A stretch of DNA of 64,000 bases from Chloroflexota bacterium (lineage in GTDB: Bacteria > Chloroflexota > Anaerolineae > Anaerolineales > Villigracilaceae): positions 1 to 64,000 of the forward strand of contig JAKOVF010000318.1 of assembly GCA_029782225.1 (NCBI GenBank), read 5' to 3'. The translations under genes were made by a program, and so were the position numbers. Of this stretch, positions 31,699 to 39,010 are shown in pieces. Below the pieces are notes generated by a model. That model saw only the letters and a list, made by a program, of their open reading frames with translations, was not told the DNA's origin and did not search any database. Numbering within the stretch: position 1 is the stretch's first letter; every line of letters begins with the position of its first letter.

Positions 31699-32618
31699 GC
31701 AAAGAAAACCGAACTTACCTCCGTTTTCCCCTTGCGCGGCGTATCGAGCACCTGGTGATGCTTCTGTCATTCACTACGCTTGGGCTGACCGGCCTGCCGC
31801 AGAAATTTCCCGATGCCGCGGCCTCCCTTTTCATCATCGACCGACTTGGCGGCATCGAGACCTTGCGCACGATTCACCATACGGCCGCCATCGTGATGAT
31901 GTTTGGTACGGCTTATCACCTGCTGATCATGGGCTACAACGTTTTTGTTTTGCGCACTCGCATGACCATGCTCCCGACCCTTCAGGATGTCAAGGACGGC
32001 TGGCAGGCCCTCATGTACAACATCGGCCTTGCCAAGACCTATCCCCAAATGGGACGCTATACTTTTGAAGAGAAGATGGAATACTGGGCTTTCGTCTGGG
32101 GTGCCATGATCATGGGTCTCACGGGCTTCCTGATGTGGAACCCAATCACGGCTACCCGATACCTGCCCGGCGAATTTATCCCGGCTGCAAAAGCCGCTCA
32201 TGGCGGCGAAGCATTGCTGGCTGTGCTGGCCATCATCATCTGGCATATGTACGGAGTGCATATCAAACGCTTGAACAAAGCCATGTGGACAGGCAGGCAG
32301 ACTGAGGCAGAAATGCTTCACGAGCATCCCCTTGAATTGGCCGATATGAAAGCCGGTATTGCTGACCGCCGCCCCGATGCTGCGACCATCCGCAAACGCC
32401 TGAGAGTTTACATCCCGGTCGCTGCCATCCTGACCTTGGGCATGTTGGCCGGTATCTATAGCTTTGTCAACACGGAACAAACCGCGCTGACCACTGTTCC
32501 GGTTCAGGAAAATGCTCCAGAAATCTTCGTCCCCCAAACGCCGACACCGACGCCAGGTGGCTTTGTGCCAGCATTGGATAAACATCTCGGAGCTATTCTT
32601 TTCGAGAGCGAATTGTAA
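31695..32618 (+). CDS. Membrane cytochrome b (formate dehydrogenase gamma/b561-like)
   Basis: The protein has 307 residues. Four core helices carry His pairs for haem b: RRIEHLVMLLSF, RTIHHTAAIVMMFGTAYHLL, AAHGGEALLAVLAIIIWHMYGVH. The sequence matches the cytochrome b561/FdhI fold that exchanges electrons with the quinone pool. A fifth helix (VYIPVAAILTLGMLAGIY) and a Pro/Thr-rich extracytoplasmic tail follow, which is longer than usual. The ATGA overlap with the nonahaem gene indicates a complex in which quinol electrons move between cytochrome b and haems c. Confidence 0.88.
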   Translation: MSKENRTYLRFPLARRIEHLVMLLSFTTLGLTGLPQKFPDAAASLFIIDRLGGIETLRTIHHTAAIVMMFGTAYHLLIMGYNVFVLRTRMTMLPTLQDVKDGWQALMYNIGLAKTYPQMGRYTFEEKMEYWAFVWGAMIMGLTGFLMWNPITATRYLPGEFIPAAKAAHGGEALLAVLAIIIWHMYGVHIKRLNKAMWTGRQTEAEMLHEHPLELADMKAGIADRRPDAATIRKRLRVYIPVAAILTLGMLAGIYSFVNTEQTALTTVPVQENAPEIFVPQTPTPTPGGFVPALDKHLGAILFESEL

Positions 32619-32642
32619 TAAAATCAGTGGAGAGGGCAGAGG

Positions 32643-32669
32643 TGAGACTATCCGGCAAGGATAGTCTCA
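32643..32669 (+). other. Intercistronic hairpin
   Basis: TGAGACTATCC and GGATAGTCTCA pair over GGCAA between the cytochrome b and NapC-like genes. No T-tract follows, so it may shape mRNA stability rather than terminate. A good ribosome site (TTGGAGGTG) follows. Confidence 0.55.
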
Positions 32670-32694
32670 TTACCATGCATATTGGAGGTGCCTG

Positions 32695-34383
32695 ATGAAG
32701 TTTCGTGAACGCGTGCAAAAATTCTTCTTTCCGGCAGCGGGTTCGCCGCGCTGGATGTTCATCCTGCCATATGTTGTATTGGGTGTGTTGACGATCGCAT
32801 TGCTTTTCGGCGGGGTCCACGCCTGGGAATACACGAATTCTCCCGGTTTCTGTGGAACAACCTGCCATACGATGCCACCGCAGAATACGGCCTACCTTGA
32901 ATCGCCACATTCCAACATTACCTGTGAAGAGTGCCATATTGGACGTGCCTCTTTCACAAGTCAGCTTTCACGCAAGACACAGGGCATAAAAGAAACATAC
33001 GATCAAATCTTCGGGCTGTATACCTACCCGATCCGCGCTGAGGCATTGCGTCCGGCTTCGGAAACCTGCGAAAAGTGTCATCGCCCGGAAACGTTCTCGG
33101 ATGACAGCCTGCGGAACATCGACCACTTCGCCAACGATGTTCACAATACCGAAACCACAACCTATCTCATCATGAAAACTGGCGGTGGTGCAAAACGTGA
33201 AGGCGGCGGGCGCGGCATTCACTGGCACATCGTGAATCAGGTCTATTACTATTCGGAAGATCCGGAAAGTCAGGTGATCCCTTACGTGCGGGTGGTGAAT
33301 GATGATGGCACAACCACCGAATATACGGATATTGCGTCAGGCTTTGATGCATCGAAGATCGATCAGTCCAAGCTCAAGCGGATGGACTGCATCACCTGTC
33401 ATAACCGCATTACCCATAACTTCCCGCCTCCGGCAGAGTCAGTTGACCTGGCCATGTCGCGCGGATTGATCGATAAGTCCATCCCGCTAATCCATCAAAA
33501 AGCGGTGGCTGTCTTGACGGCACAATATGCCTCGCATGATGAGGCAGCCAAGGCGATTGCCGCCATCGAAGATGAGTATAAGAACAATCTCTTTGACTAC
33601 TACAGCCAAAACGGCTCCAAGGTCAAGGCTGCAGTCACAGAAATACAGGCAATTTACGACCGTACCGTGTTCCAGGATCAGAAAATAGACTGGACGACCC
33701 ATCCCAACAACATCGGCCACATCAATTCGCCAGGCTGTTTCCGTTGCCATGATGGCAAACATCTGGATGAAAAACAACAGGCTATTCGCCTTGAATGTAA
33801 CCTTTGCCATTCTGTGCCAGTCGTAAGCGGCGCACAGGATTTTGTGACCGACATCCAGATCAGTCACGGCCTCGAACCTGATTCGCATTTCAACGCAAAT
33901 TGGATCGCCATGCACAACAAGGCCGTGGACGCGACCTGCACCAACTGCCATACAACGCAGGATATGGGCGGCACGAGTAACACTTCCTTCTGCTCGAACA
34001 GCGCCTGCCACGGAACGGTCTTCACCTTCGCCGGCTTCGATGCGCCAGCCCTGCGCGAAGTTATTCAGGCCCAGTTGCCTCCGCCGGTGGTTGAACAACC
34101 CCTCACGCCTCCAACGGGCACGCCGACCTATGATAATTACATCGGTGCGCTCTTTAAAGCAAACTGCTCAGCCTGTCATGGCGATCAACCGTCCGCAGGG
34201 CTGACACTCATTACATACGCAGGCGCGATGGCAGGGAGTGAAAACGGCCCGGTGATCATCCCCGGCGACAGCGCAAACAGTAAGCTGGTCCAGATACAAA
34301 GCGGTCGCCATTTTAAGAACCTCTCACCGGAGGATCTGAATTTTGTCATTCAGTGGATTGACGCAGGCGCCCCAGAGAAATAG
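32695..34383 (+). CDS. NapC/NirT-like multihaem cytochrome fused to a C-terminal cytochrome c domain
   Basis: The protein has 562 residues. After a signal anchor (MFILPYVVLGVLTIALLFGG) comes a NapC/NirT-like start with SPGFCGTTCHTM, where the first haem site is CX3CH (Cys53-Cys57) with a nearby Met60. Further sites are CEECH, CEKCH, CITCH, CFRCH, CNLCH, CTNCH and an unusual CX4CH (CSNSACH, 433-439). A separate C-terminal domain has CSACHGD and GDSANSKL, like monohaem cytochromes of planctomycete type. Nine haems are possible. NapC-type proteins oxidise quinol and feed exported partners. The Pro/Thr linker (VEQPLTPPTGTPT) marks the fusion point. Confidence 0.88.
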   Translation: MKFRERVQKFFFPAAGSPRWMFILPYVVLGVLTIALLFGGVHAWEYTNSPGFCGTTCHTMPPQNTAYLESPHSNITCEECHIGRASFTSQLSRKTQGIKETYDQIFGLYTYPIRAEALRPASETCEKCHRPETFSDDSLRNIDHFANDVHNTETTTYLIMKTGGGAKREGGGRGIHWHIVNQVYYYSEDPESQVIPYVRVVNDDGTTTEYTDIASGFDASKIDQSKLKRMDCITCHNRITHNFPPPAESVDLAMSRGLIDKSIPLIHQKAVAVLTAQYASHDEAAKAIAAIEDEYKNNLFDYYSQNGSKVKAAVTEIQAIYDRTVFQDQKIDWTTHPNNIGHINSPGCFRCHDGKHLDEKQQAIRLECNLCHSVPVVSGAQDFVTDIQISHGLEPDSHFNANWIAMHNKAVDATCTNCHTTQDMGGTSNTSFCSNSACHGTVFTFAGFDAPALREVIQAQLPPPVVEQPLTPPTGTPTYDNYIGALFKANCSACHGDQPSAGLTLITYAGAMAGSENGPVIIPGDSANSKLVQIQSGRHFKNLSPEDLNFVIQWIDAGAPEK

Positions 34384-34414
34384 TAAGCAGTTGTAGGTGA
34401 TCGGCAATACAATC

Positions 34415-34448
34415 AATAGAGCCGCTCTCTCACGAGGGCGGCTCTATT
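34415..34448. terminator. Bidirectional terminator between the two cytochrome operons
   Basis: AATAGAGCCGC and GCGGCTCTATT pair over a 12-base loop between the convergent NapC-like gene (ends 34383) and the nrfD-like gene (ends 34468). Short A/T runs flank both sides. Confidence 0.75.
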
Positions 34449-34467
34449 AATTTGCCTATCGACTGCT

Positions 34468-35739
34468 TTACACTGTCACCGTGTCTGCGGCTTGCACACG
34501 CACGACTTCATGTTCCTCTTCCACCAGTGTATGGTCCACCACTCGCAGATATTTCACACCCAGCGAGAAGGCCAGCAAGCCATACGCCACAATCCCTGAT
34601 CCCGTTATCCATTCCACGAGAGAAGGATGATATGACGTATAGGAAATGGCGGCTTCACCCGGCAGATAGGAAACCACCACTAGCAAGCCAGCCATATTGG
34701 TATCCCAGCGGAAAGCTACAACACCGGCAGCCACAAGGAACAAGGCTGTCATCCTCCAGAAGCGATTGGCGCGGGTCTTGTTGTACAGCAGCAGCACCAT
34801 CGGCACGAGGATGCCCAGCAGCATTTCGCCGAACCAGAAGTTGAACGAAAGGATTCCACCGGTAACGAGATGCAGGCCTTCGGTCCGGCCCGGATCGTAA
34901 GTATAGGTCTGGGCGAATGTATCCCAGGCGCGGAAGTAAAAATAACCGACCAGCAGCCATCCCAAAAATCCTGCAACGCGATCGATCAAGACATCGTTGA
35001 CTCTAGCCTTCGGGGTCAAACGCGAGGCCAGCATCGAGGCGAAGAGCGTCAATGCAATGCCGCCCACGATAGCTGAGAACATAAACAGCACGCTCATCTC
35101 CGGCTTGAACCAGAATGGACGGGCCTTGATTACGCCGTAGGTGGCTCCGAGTGAAGATTGGTGCAAGCTTGAAAGCCCAAGGCCAATGATCGCAAGGATG
35201 GGCGCGTAGTGATGGACATGTTCCATCTTTGCGGCCAGCTTGGGCAAACGACTGCGGAACCACTCGAAGCTGGCAAAGATCGGCATGGCTTCAAAGACCA
35301 GCACGGTGAGATAGAGCACGACGCACATGGTCACTTCCCACAGCAGGGAATGTGGATTCCAATAGACAATGGCATGCCAGAAGCGATCCGGGCGTCCAAT
35401 ATCAAGGATGAGCGCCAGCATGGCCATGGTATAGCCGATCAGGCCCACGAAGGTTGCGGTGCGCGCAATTGGCTGGTAACGTTTGAGGCCGATCAAATAG
35501 ACGCCTGCACACAGGCTGAAAGCGCCGGCACTCAGAGCAATGGATGACAGGTCAAGTGTGATCCACAGGCCCCACGGCACGAGATCGGTCAGGTGGGTGA
35601 TCCACAAACCCTTCCAGAAGACCATGATGCCAGTGGCCAGCGCACTCGCAAGCAGCAGGCCAAGAAAACCGAGCCAGAGCATCCACGGACTGATTTTTAC
35701 TGAAGGCAATTTGATTTGCAGCTTTTTCGACATGATCAT
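34468..35739 (-). CDS. NrfD/PsrC-type membrane quinone oxidoreductase subunit
   Basis: The protein has 423 residues and ten predicted helices. Hallmarks of the NrfD/HybB/DsrP family are LVPWGLWITLDLSSIALSAG, DIGRPDRFWHA, WEVTMCVVLYLTVL and SLHQSSLGATYG. These subunits bind menaquinol and pass electrons to an Fe-S partner. The ATG overlaps the stop of the Fe-S gene by 4 bases; a second ATG six bases later is an alternative. It is the last gene of the minus-strand respiratory operon. No molybdopterin subunit is present, so it looks like a stand-alone quinol:cytochrome module of the Nrf/Qrc/ACIII type. Confidence 0.92.
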   Translation of the reverse strand: MIMSKKLQIKLPSVKISPWMLWLGFLGLLLASALATGIMVFWKGLWITHLTDLVPWGLWITLDLSSIALSAGAFSLCAGVYLIGLKRYQPIARTATFVGLIGYTMAMLALILDIGRPDRFWHAIVYWNPHSLLWEVTMCVVLYLTVLVFEAMPIFASFEWFRSRLPKLAAKMEHVHHYAPILAIIGLGLSSLHQSSLGATYGVIKARPFWFKPEMSVLFMFSAIVGGIALTLFASMLASRLTPKARVNDVLIDRVAGFLGWLLVGYFYFRAWDTFAQTYTYDPGRTEGLHLVTGGILSFNFWFGEMLLGILVPMVLLLYNKTRANRFWRMTALFLVAAGVVAFRWDTNMAGLLVVVSYLPGEAAISYTSYHPSLVEWITGSGIVAYGLLAFSLGVKYLRVVDHTLVEEEHEVVRVQAADTVTV

Positions 35740-36509
35740 GCCTCCATCTTATCGGGATCAGCCGGAAGATAATATACCCGCGGGCCGGTTCCCAGATTCT
35801 CACGCAAGCGATAATGCGCGTTGTTCTTTAGAAGCAGGCTGACAGTGGAATTCGGGTCGTTCAAATCACCGAACACACGCGCGCCCGTCGGGCAAACGGC
35901 ACAGCATGCAGGGGTTGCATCTGCATCCACGCCGGGGGTCAGGCCCAGCTCAAGGCCGCGGTCGATGCGCTGACGGCAGAACGAGCATTTCTCCACTACC
36001 CCGCGCGGGCGGCGTTCCACCTCCGGTTCGCCCCACTCCGGGATGGTCGGATTCGCTTCCTCGTAGGCCTTCCAGTTGAACGAACGCGCCTGATAGGGAC
36101 AGGCTACTTCACAATACCGGCATCCGATACAGCGGTCATAGTCCATCATCACAATGCCGTCATCTCGATAATACGAGGCCTTGACCGGGCACACTTCCAC
36201 GCACGGAGCTTCCTCACAGTGCATGCAGGGACGGGGAACATACACAAAATGTCCATCCAACTGCCCCACCTCGTTCACAACGGTCCACGGTCTATCGGGA
36301 TTGACATCGTTATGGGCACAGCACGCATTGGTGCAATAGCCGCAACCGGTGCACTTGGATTGGTCGATAACCATCGCCCATTGATGTTCACCTTTTGGAG
36401 CTGTGCTGGAGGCGCCCGCAGGCTTGATCGCCTGCGTGCCTGCGGCAACGGCGACGCCAACAGCAGCGAGCTTGAGAAAGTCGCGGCGGTTGATGTTCTG
36501 CTTAGTCAT
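35736..36509 (-). CDS. Tat-exported four-cluster ferredoxin (NrfC/HybA/DsrO type)
   Basis: The protein has 257 residues. A Tat signal (NRRDFLKLAAVG) precedes four [4Fe-4S] groups: CTGCGYC, CEEAPCVEVCP, CIGCRYCEVACPY and CSFC...CCAVCP. This electron-transfer subunit normally docks on NrfD and links it to an exported cytochrome or catalytic partner. The start at 36509 follows AGGAGGAAAAGA; a longer reading upstream overlaps the cytochrome gene. The octahaem cytochrome gene's 3' end overlaps its first codons by 8 bases, so the three genes are translationally coupled. Confidence 0.93.
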   Translation of the reverse strand: MTKQNINRRDFLKLAAVGVAVAAGTQAIKPAGASSTAPKGEHQWAMVIDQSKCTGCGYCTNACCAHNDVNPDRPWTVVNEVGQLDGHFVYVPRPCMHCEEAPCVEVCPVKASYYRDDGIVMMDYDRCIGCRYCEVACPYQARSFNWKAYEEANPTIPEWGEPEVERRPRGVVEKCSFCRQRIDRGLELGLTPGVDADATPACCAVCPTGARVFGDLNDPNSTVSLLLKNNAHYRLRENLGTGPRVYYLPADPDKMEA

Positions 36510-37482
36510 TCTTTTCCTCCTGGCTGTGCTCATGCTTCACTACGCGGCGATAGAAGCGTTCGAGCCACGGAGCCAGCACCATTCCGGCCGCCAGACCCAC
36601 AAGTCCCGCGAGACCCGCATATCCGATCGGGCTGACCGGAGATGGCTGGGGCGTGACAGGTGTTTCTTCCACAACCGGGGCGGCGTCTGCGGAAGCGGGT
36701 GCAGCCGTTTCACCCACTGTGATTGCCGGGGCATCGGCGTGCATCTGGTCCGCGTGGCACTTATTGCAGGTCTGCAGGCTTGCTTTGAAGGAATGATCCG
36801 GCACCGTATGCGGAGCGTTAGCATCCTGGCTTTCCAAATGCTCCAGGTGACAATCCACGCAGGAGACTCCCTGTTTGTGATGCGAGCTGTAAGGGAAGTT
36901 CATGCTGGCTTCCTGATGGCAGCTGATGCACAACTGGGAGGCATCACGATAGCCGCTGCCGTCTCGGTTATAGGTGATCTTCAAGGAAGCGCTGTGCGGG
37001 TCGTGACAGGTAACGCAGTTCATGCCGCGCTGATAATGTGTGCTGCCTTGCCAATCCTGCCAGCCAAAGCGCGTATCGCTGTGACAGCGCCCGCACAGGT
37101 CAGGGCTTGTATCCGTTGACATGGTCGATTTCGGGTGATCTGAGTCGCCCGTATGACAGGCCTCGCAGCTCACATTATCCGATTTCCAGGTCGCGGTTGC
37201 AGGGTCATAGCCGGTTGTATGGCAAACCAGACAAGCACCTGGCTTGCCCTGTTTTTCCCAGTCCGCGAGAAAGACCGGGTCGCTTCCCGCCTTACCGTGT
37301 GGGCCATTCATCCAGGTCATCTGGTATTCTGTATGACAGGTCGTGCAATCATTCTTTTCCTGTTGTGCAGCAGGGACAGCCGGGGTATTCCCCTCCTGCG
37401 CTCTTGCTACAACAAGCGTAACCCCCGCGGTCAGCAGGGCAAAAACCAGGGCAATCAAAAGGCGTTCAATTTTGGACATCAT
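36502..37482 (-). CDS. Octahaem c-type cytochrome with C-terminal membrane anchor
   Basis: The protein has 326 residues. After a signal peptide (LIALVFALLTAGVTLVVARA) come eight CXXCH sites: CTTCH, CLVCH, CEACH, CGRCH, CVTCH, CISCH, CVDCH and CNKCH. An Ala/Pro-rich linker, one helix (YAGLAGLVGLAAGMVL) and a basic tail follow. Spacing and His residues (SSHHKQG, CHLEHLES) fit the cytochrome subunit of NrfD-type quinone oxidoreductases. Two ATGs follow GAGGAGGTGCATTG; 37482 has a 7-base spacer from GGAGG. It heads the block with the Fe-S and NrfD genes. Confidence 0.92.
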   Translation of the reverse strand: MMSKIERLLIALVFALLTAGVTLVVARAQEGNTPAVPAAQQEKNDCTTCHTEYQMTWMNGPHGKAGSDPVFLADWEKQGKPGACLVCHTTGYDPATATWKSDNVSCEACHTGDSDHPKSTMSTDTSPDLCGRCHSDTRFGWQDWQGSTHYQRGMNCVTCHDPHSASLKITYNRDGSGYRDASQLCISCHQEASMNFPYSSHHKQGVSCVDCHLEHLESQDANAPHTVPDHSFKASLQTCNKCHADQMHADAPAITVGETAAPASADAAPVVEETPVTPQPSPVSPIGYAGLAGLVGLAAGMVLAPWLERFYRRVVKHEHSQEEKND

Positions 37483-37512
37483 CAATGCACCTCCTCGGGT
37501 GGGTTCAGAATA

Positions 37513-37857
37513 TTAAGCATGAGCGTGCGCGTGCGTTGCGGGCGCCGAGGCATCACGGAAGACTTCGCAAGACAGGCACTCATCGTTCAAGTAACCATTG
37601 GGCAAACGGTGAGTCTGCCAGCAGGGCAGGGACGAGGTGGTCTCAGGGTTGGGTGAACGTTTCTCGATGGGGCAGTTTTTCAGATCCCAGGCTTCAACTT
37701 CCTCAGCCGGGCGAGCCAATTCAGCTTCAGCCTGTTTCTGCCAGTGTGCATCCAGCTTGCGCAGGAGGTAGACCGCGATCAAAGTAACCATGACTGGCAG
37801 AGCCAGTCGCACTGCCAGTCCGATCAAAATTGCTAACAGGGAATAATTTGTCTGCAT
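37513..37857 (-). CDS. Small membrane protein with C-terminal Cys/His-rich domain
   Basis: The protein has 114 residues: one N-terminal helix (LLAILIGLAVRLALPVMVTLIAVYLL), a charged linker, then a Cys-bearing domain (NCPIEKRSP, LPCWQTHRLP, DECLSCEVF) and a His-rich end (THAHAHA). Four Cys could bind a metal or cluster, and CLSC is a CXXC without the His needed for haem. I do not recognise the family. It sits 30 bases before the octahaem gene in the NrfD operon and may be an accessory or assembly subunit. Confidence 0.7.
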   Translation of the reverse strand: MQTNYSLLAILIGLAVRLALPVMVTLIAVYLLRKLDAHWQKQAEAELARPAEEVEAWDLKNCPIEKRSPNPETTSSLPCWQTHRLPNGYLNDECLSCEVFRDASAPATHAHAHA

Positions 37858-37865
37858 CTTTCACC

Positions 37866-37988
37866 TCACGAATGTGACCAATAATTGGCTTCACGCCGGC
37901 GGACCAATTCTCCGATCAACAGCAGGGCCAAAACTGGGAGAAGTACACGGGTCAAAGTCAGGGCTAGGATTACTTCAGTGCCGAACAT
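37866..37988 (-). CDS. 40-residue single-helix membrane protein
   Basis: MFGTEVILALTLTRVLLPVL... runs through one helix and ends in an RRREANYWSHS tail. A textbook ribosome site (AAAGGAGGCTGCG) precedes the ATG, and the stop lies 8 bases before the next gene. It is the first gene of the NrfD operon. It is probably a small subunit or stabiliser of the complex, comparable in size to accessory subunits of other respiratory complexes (inference). It would be missed by usual length cut-offs. Confidence 0.65.
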   Translation of the reverse strand: MFGTEVILALTLTRVLLPVLALLLIGELVRRREANYWSHS

Positions 37989-38359
37989 CGCAGCCTCCTT
38001 TCGTTTGATTTCTAATCGCAGTTTAATCTATACAGGCATGAGAAGTAAATTAGGACACCACCCCAACTTTGGGTGACAAAAATGTGTCCCTTTCCCAGAC
38101 AAGTGCTGGGCGGGCGGCCCCAGATAATCACTGCTTTGTGGGGAAATCGCCCCACAACACGCGTGGTTGTCTAGTTGAATCTCGAAAATTGGAGTGATCC
38201 CGCCATCGTAAACAGGATGAAATCATTAATCTGGCGCTTAAAAAGGTAGGGTGAAATACCCGCTCATCCTATCCAAAACAAATCCCCACAGTAAACCTGT
38301 GGGGACAAACAAGCATGAGCAGATCAACCAGGCACTAGACTATTAGACCGGGTACCCCC
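37989..38359. promoter_or_regulatory. Upstream region of the NrfD operon, with hairpins
   Basis: This 371-base gap without an ORF contains a perfect 8-bp hairpin TTGTGGGG-AAATCG-CCCCACAA (38136-38157), an imperfect palindrome GGGTGACAAAAATGTGTCCC near 38073-38095, and the terminator at 38284-38304. The octahaem operon promoter must lie here, but no good -35/-10 pair stands out. Confidence 0.4.
38284..38304 (-). terminator. Terminator of the second kinase/regulator operon
   Basis: CCCCACAG and CTGTGGGG pair over a 5-base loop. On the minus strand it is followed by ATTTGTTTTGG. It lies about 55 bases after the regulator stop at 38360. Confidence 0.7.
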
Positions 38360-39010
38360 CTACGCTTTAATTATTCCCTTCCGTATCGCGTACCGGACCA
38401 ATTCCGCCCTTGAATGCAGGTTCAATTTCTTCATGATATTTTCGCGGTGCCGTTCCACCGTCTTCGGGCTGATCACCAGCGACTTGGCGATCGCGTCGTT
38501 GCTGGAACCTTCGGCAAGGTGGGTTAGGACTTCGCTTTCGCGGTCGGTCAGACCATCCAGGCCGCCTTTTTCGTCCGCGGGATGATCCACAGAGAGATAA
38601 TCGCGTACCAGCAGCTTTGCCAGCGAGGGATATAAATAGACTTCCCCCGCTGCGGCTATCTGGATGGCCGAGAGCAATTCTTCCGGCGCAGCCCTTTTGG
38701 GTACATAACCCGACGCGCCTGCATCCAACATCTTGAAAAAATATTCCTCATCTTCGTGAATGGTCAGTGCGACCACGGCCACCTTTGGGAAACGCGCCTT
38801 GATCTCGCGCGTCGCTTCGATACCGGATTTGTCCGGCAGGCCAATATCCATCAGGATCACATCGGGCATCACTTCGGCGGCCGCGGCCAATGCTTCTGCA
38901 GCGGTGCCGGCTTCACCGACGATCTCCATATCGCGCTCACCGCTCAGCAACATCCGCAGCCCGGAACGGACGACCGCGTGATCATCTACGAGCAAGAGAC
39001 GTGTGGTCAT
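38360..39010 (-). CDS. NarL/FixJ-type response regulator
   Basis: The protein has 216 residues. The receiver carries LLVDDHAVVRSGL and Asp55 in VILMDIGLP, and the LuxR-type HTH carries LTDRESEVLTHLAEGSSNDAI and SPKTVERHRENIMKKL. Its ATG overlaps the kinase stop by 4 bases (39007-39010). It is a close paralogue of the regulator at 25643-26332. With its kinase it borders the cytochrome island on the right as the other pair does on the left, so respiratory gene control is the obvious hypothesis. Confidence 0.93.
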   Translation of the reverse strand: MTTRLLLVDDHAVVRSGLRMLLSGERDMEIVGEAGTAAEALAAAAEVMPDVILMDIGLPDKSGIEATREIKARFPKVAVVALTIHEDEEYFFKMLDAGASGYVPKRAAPEELLSAIQIAAAGEVYLYPSLAKLLVRDYLSVDHPADEKGGLDGLTDRESEVLTHLAEGSSNDAIAKSLVISPKTVERHRENIMKKLNLHSRAELVRYAIRKGIIKA

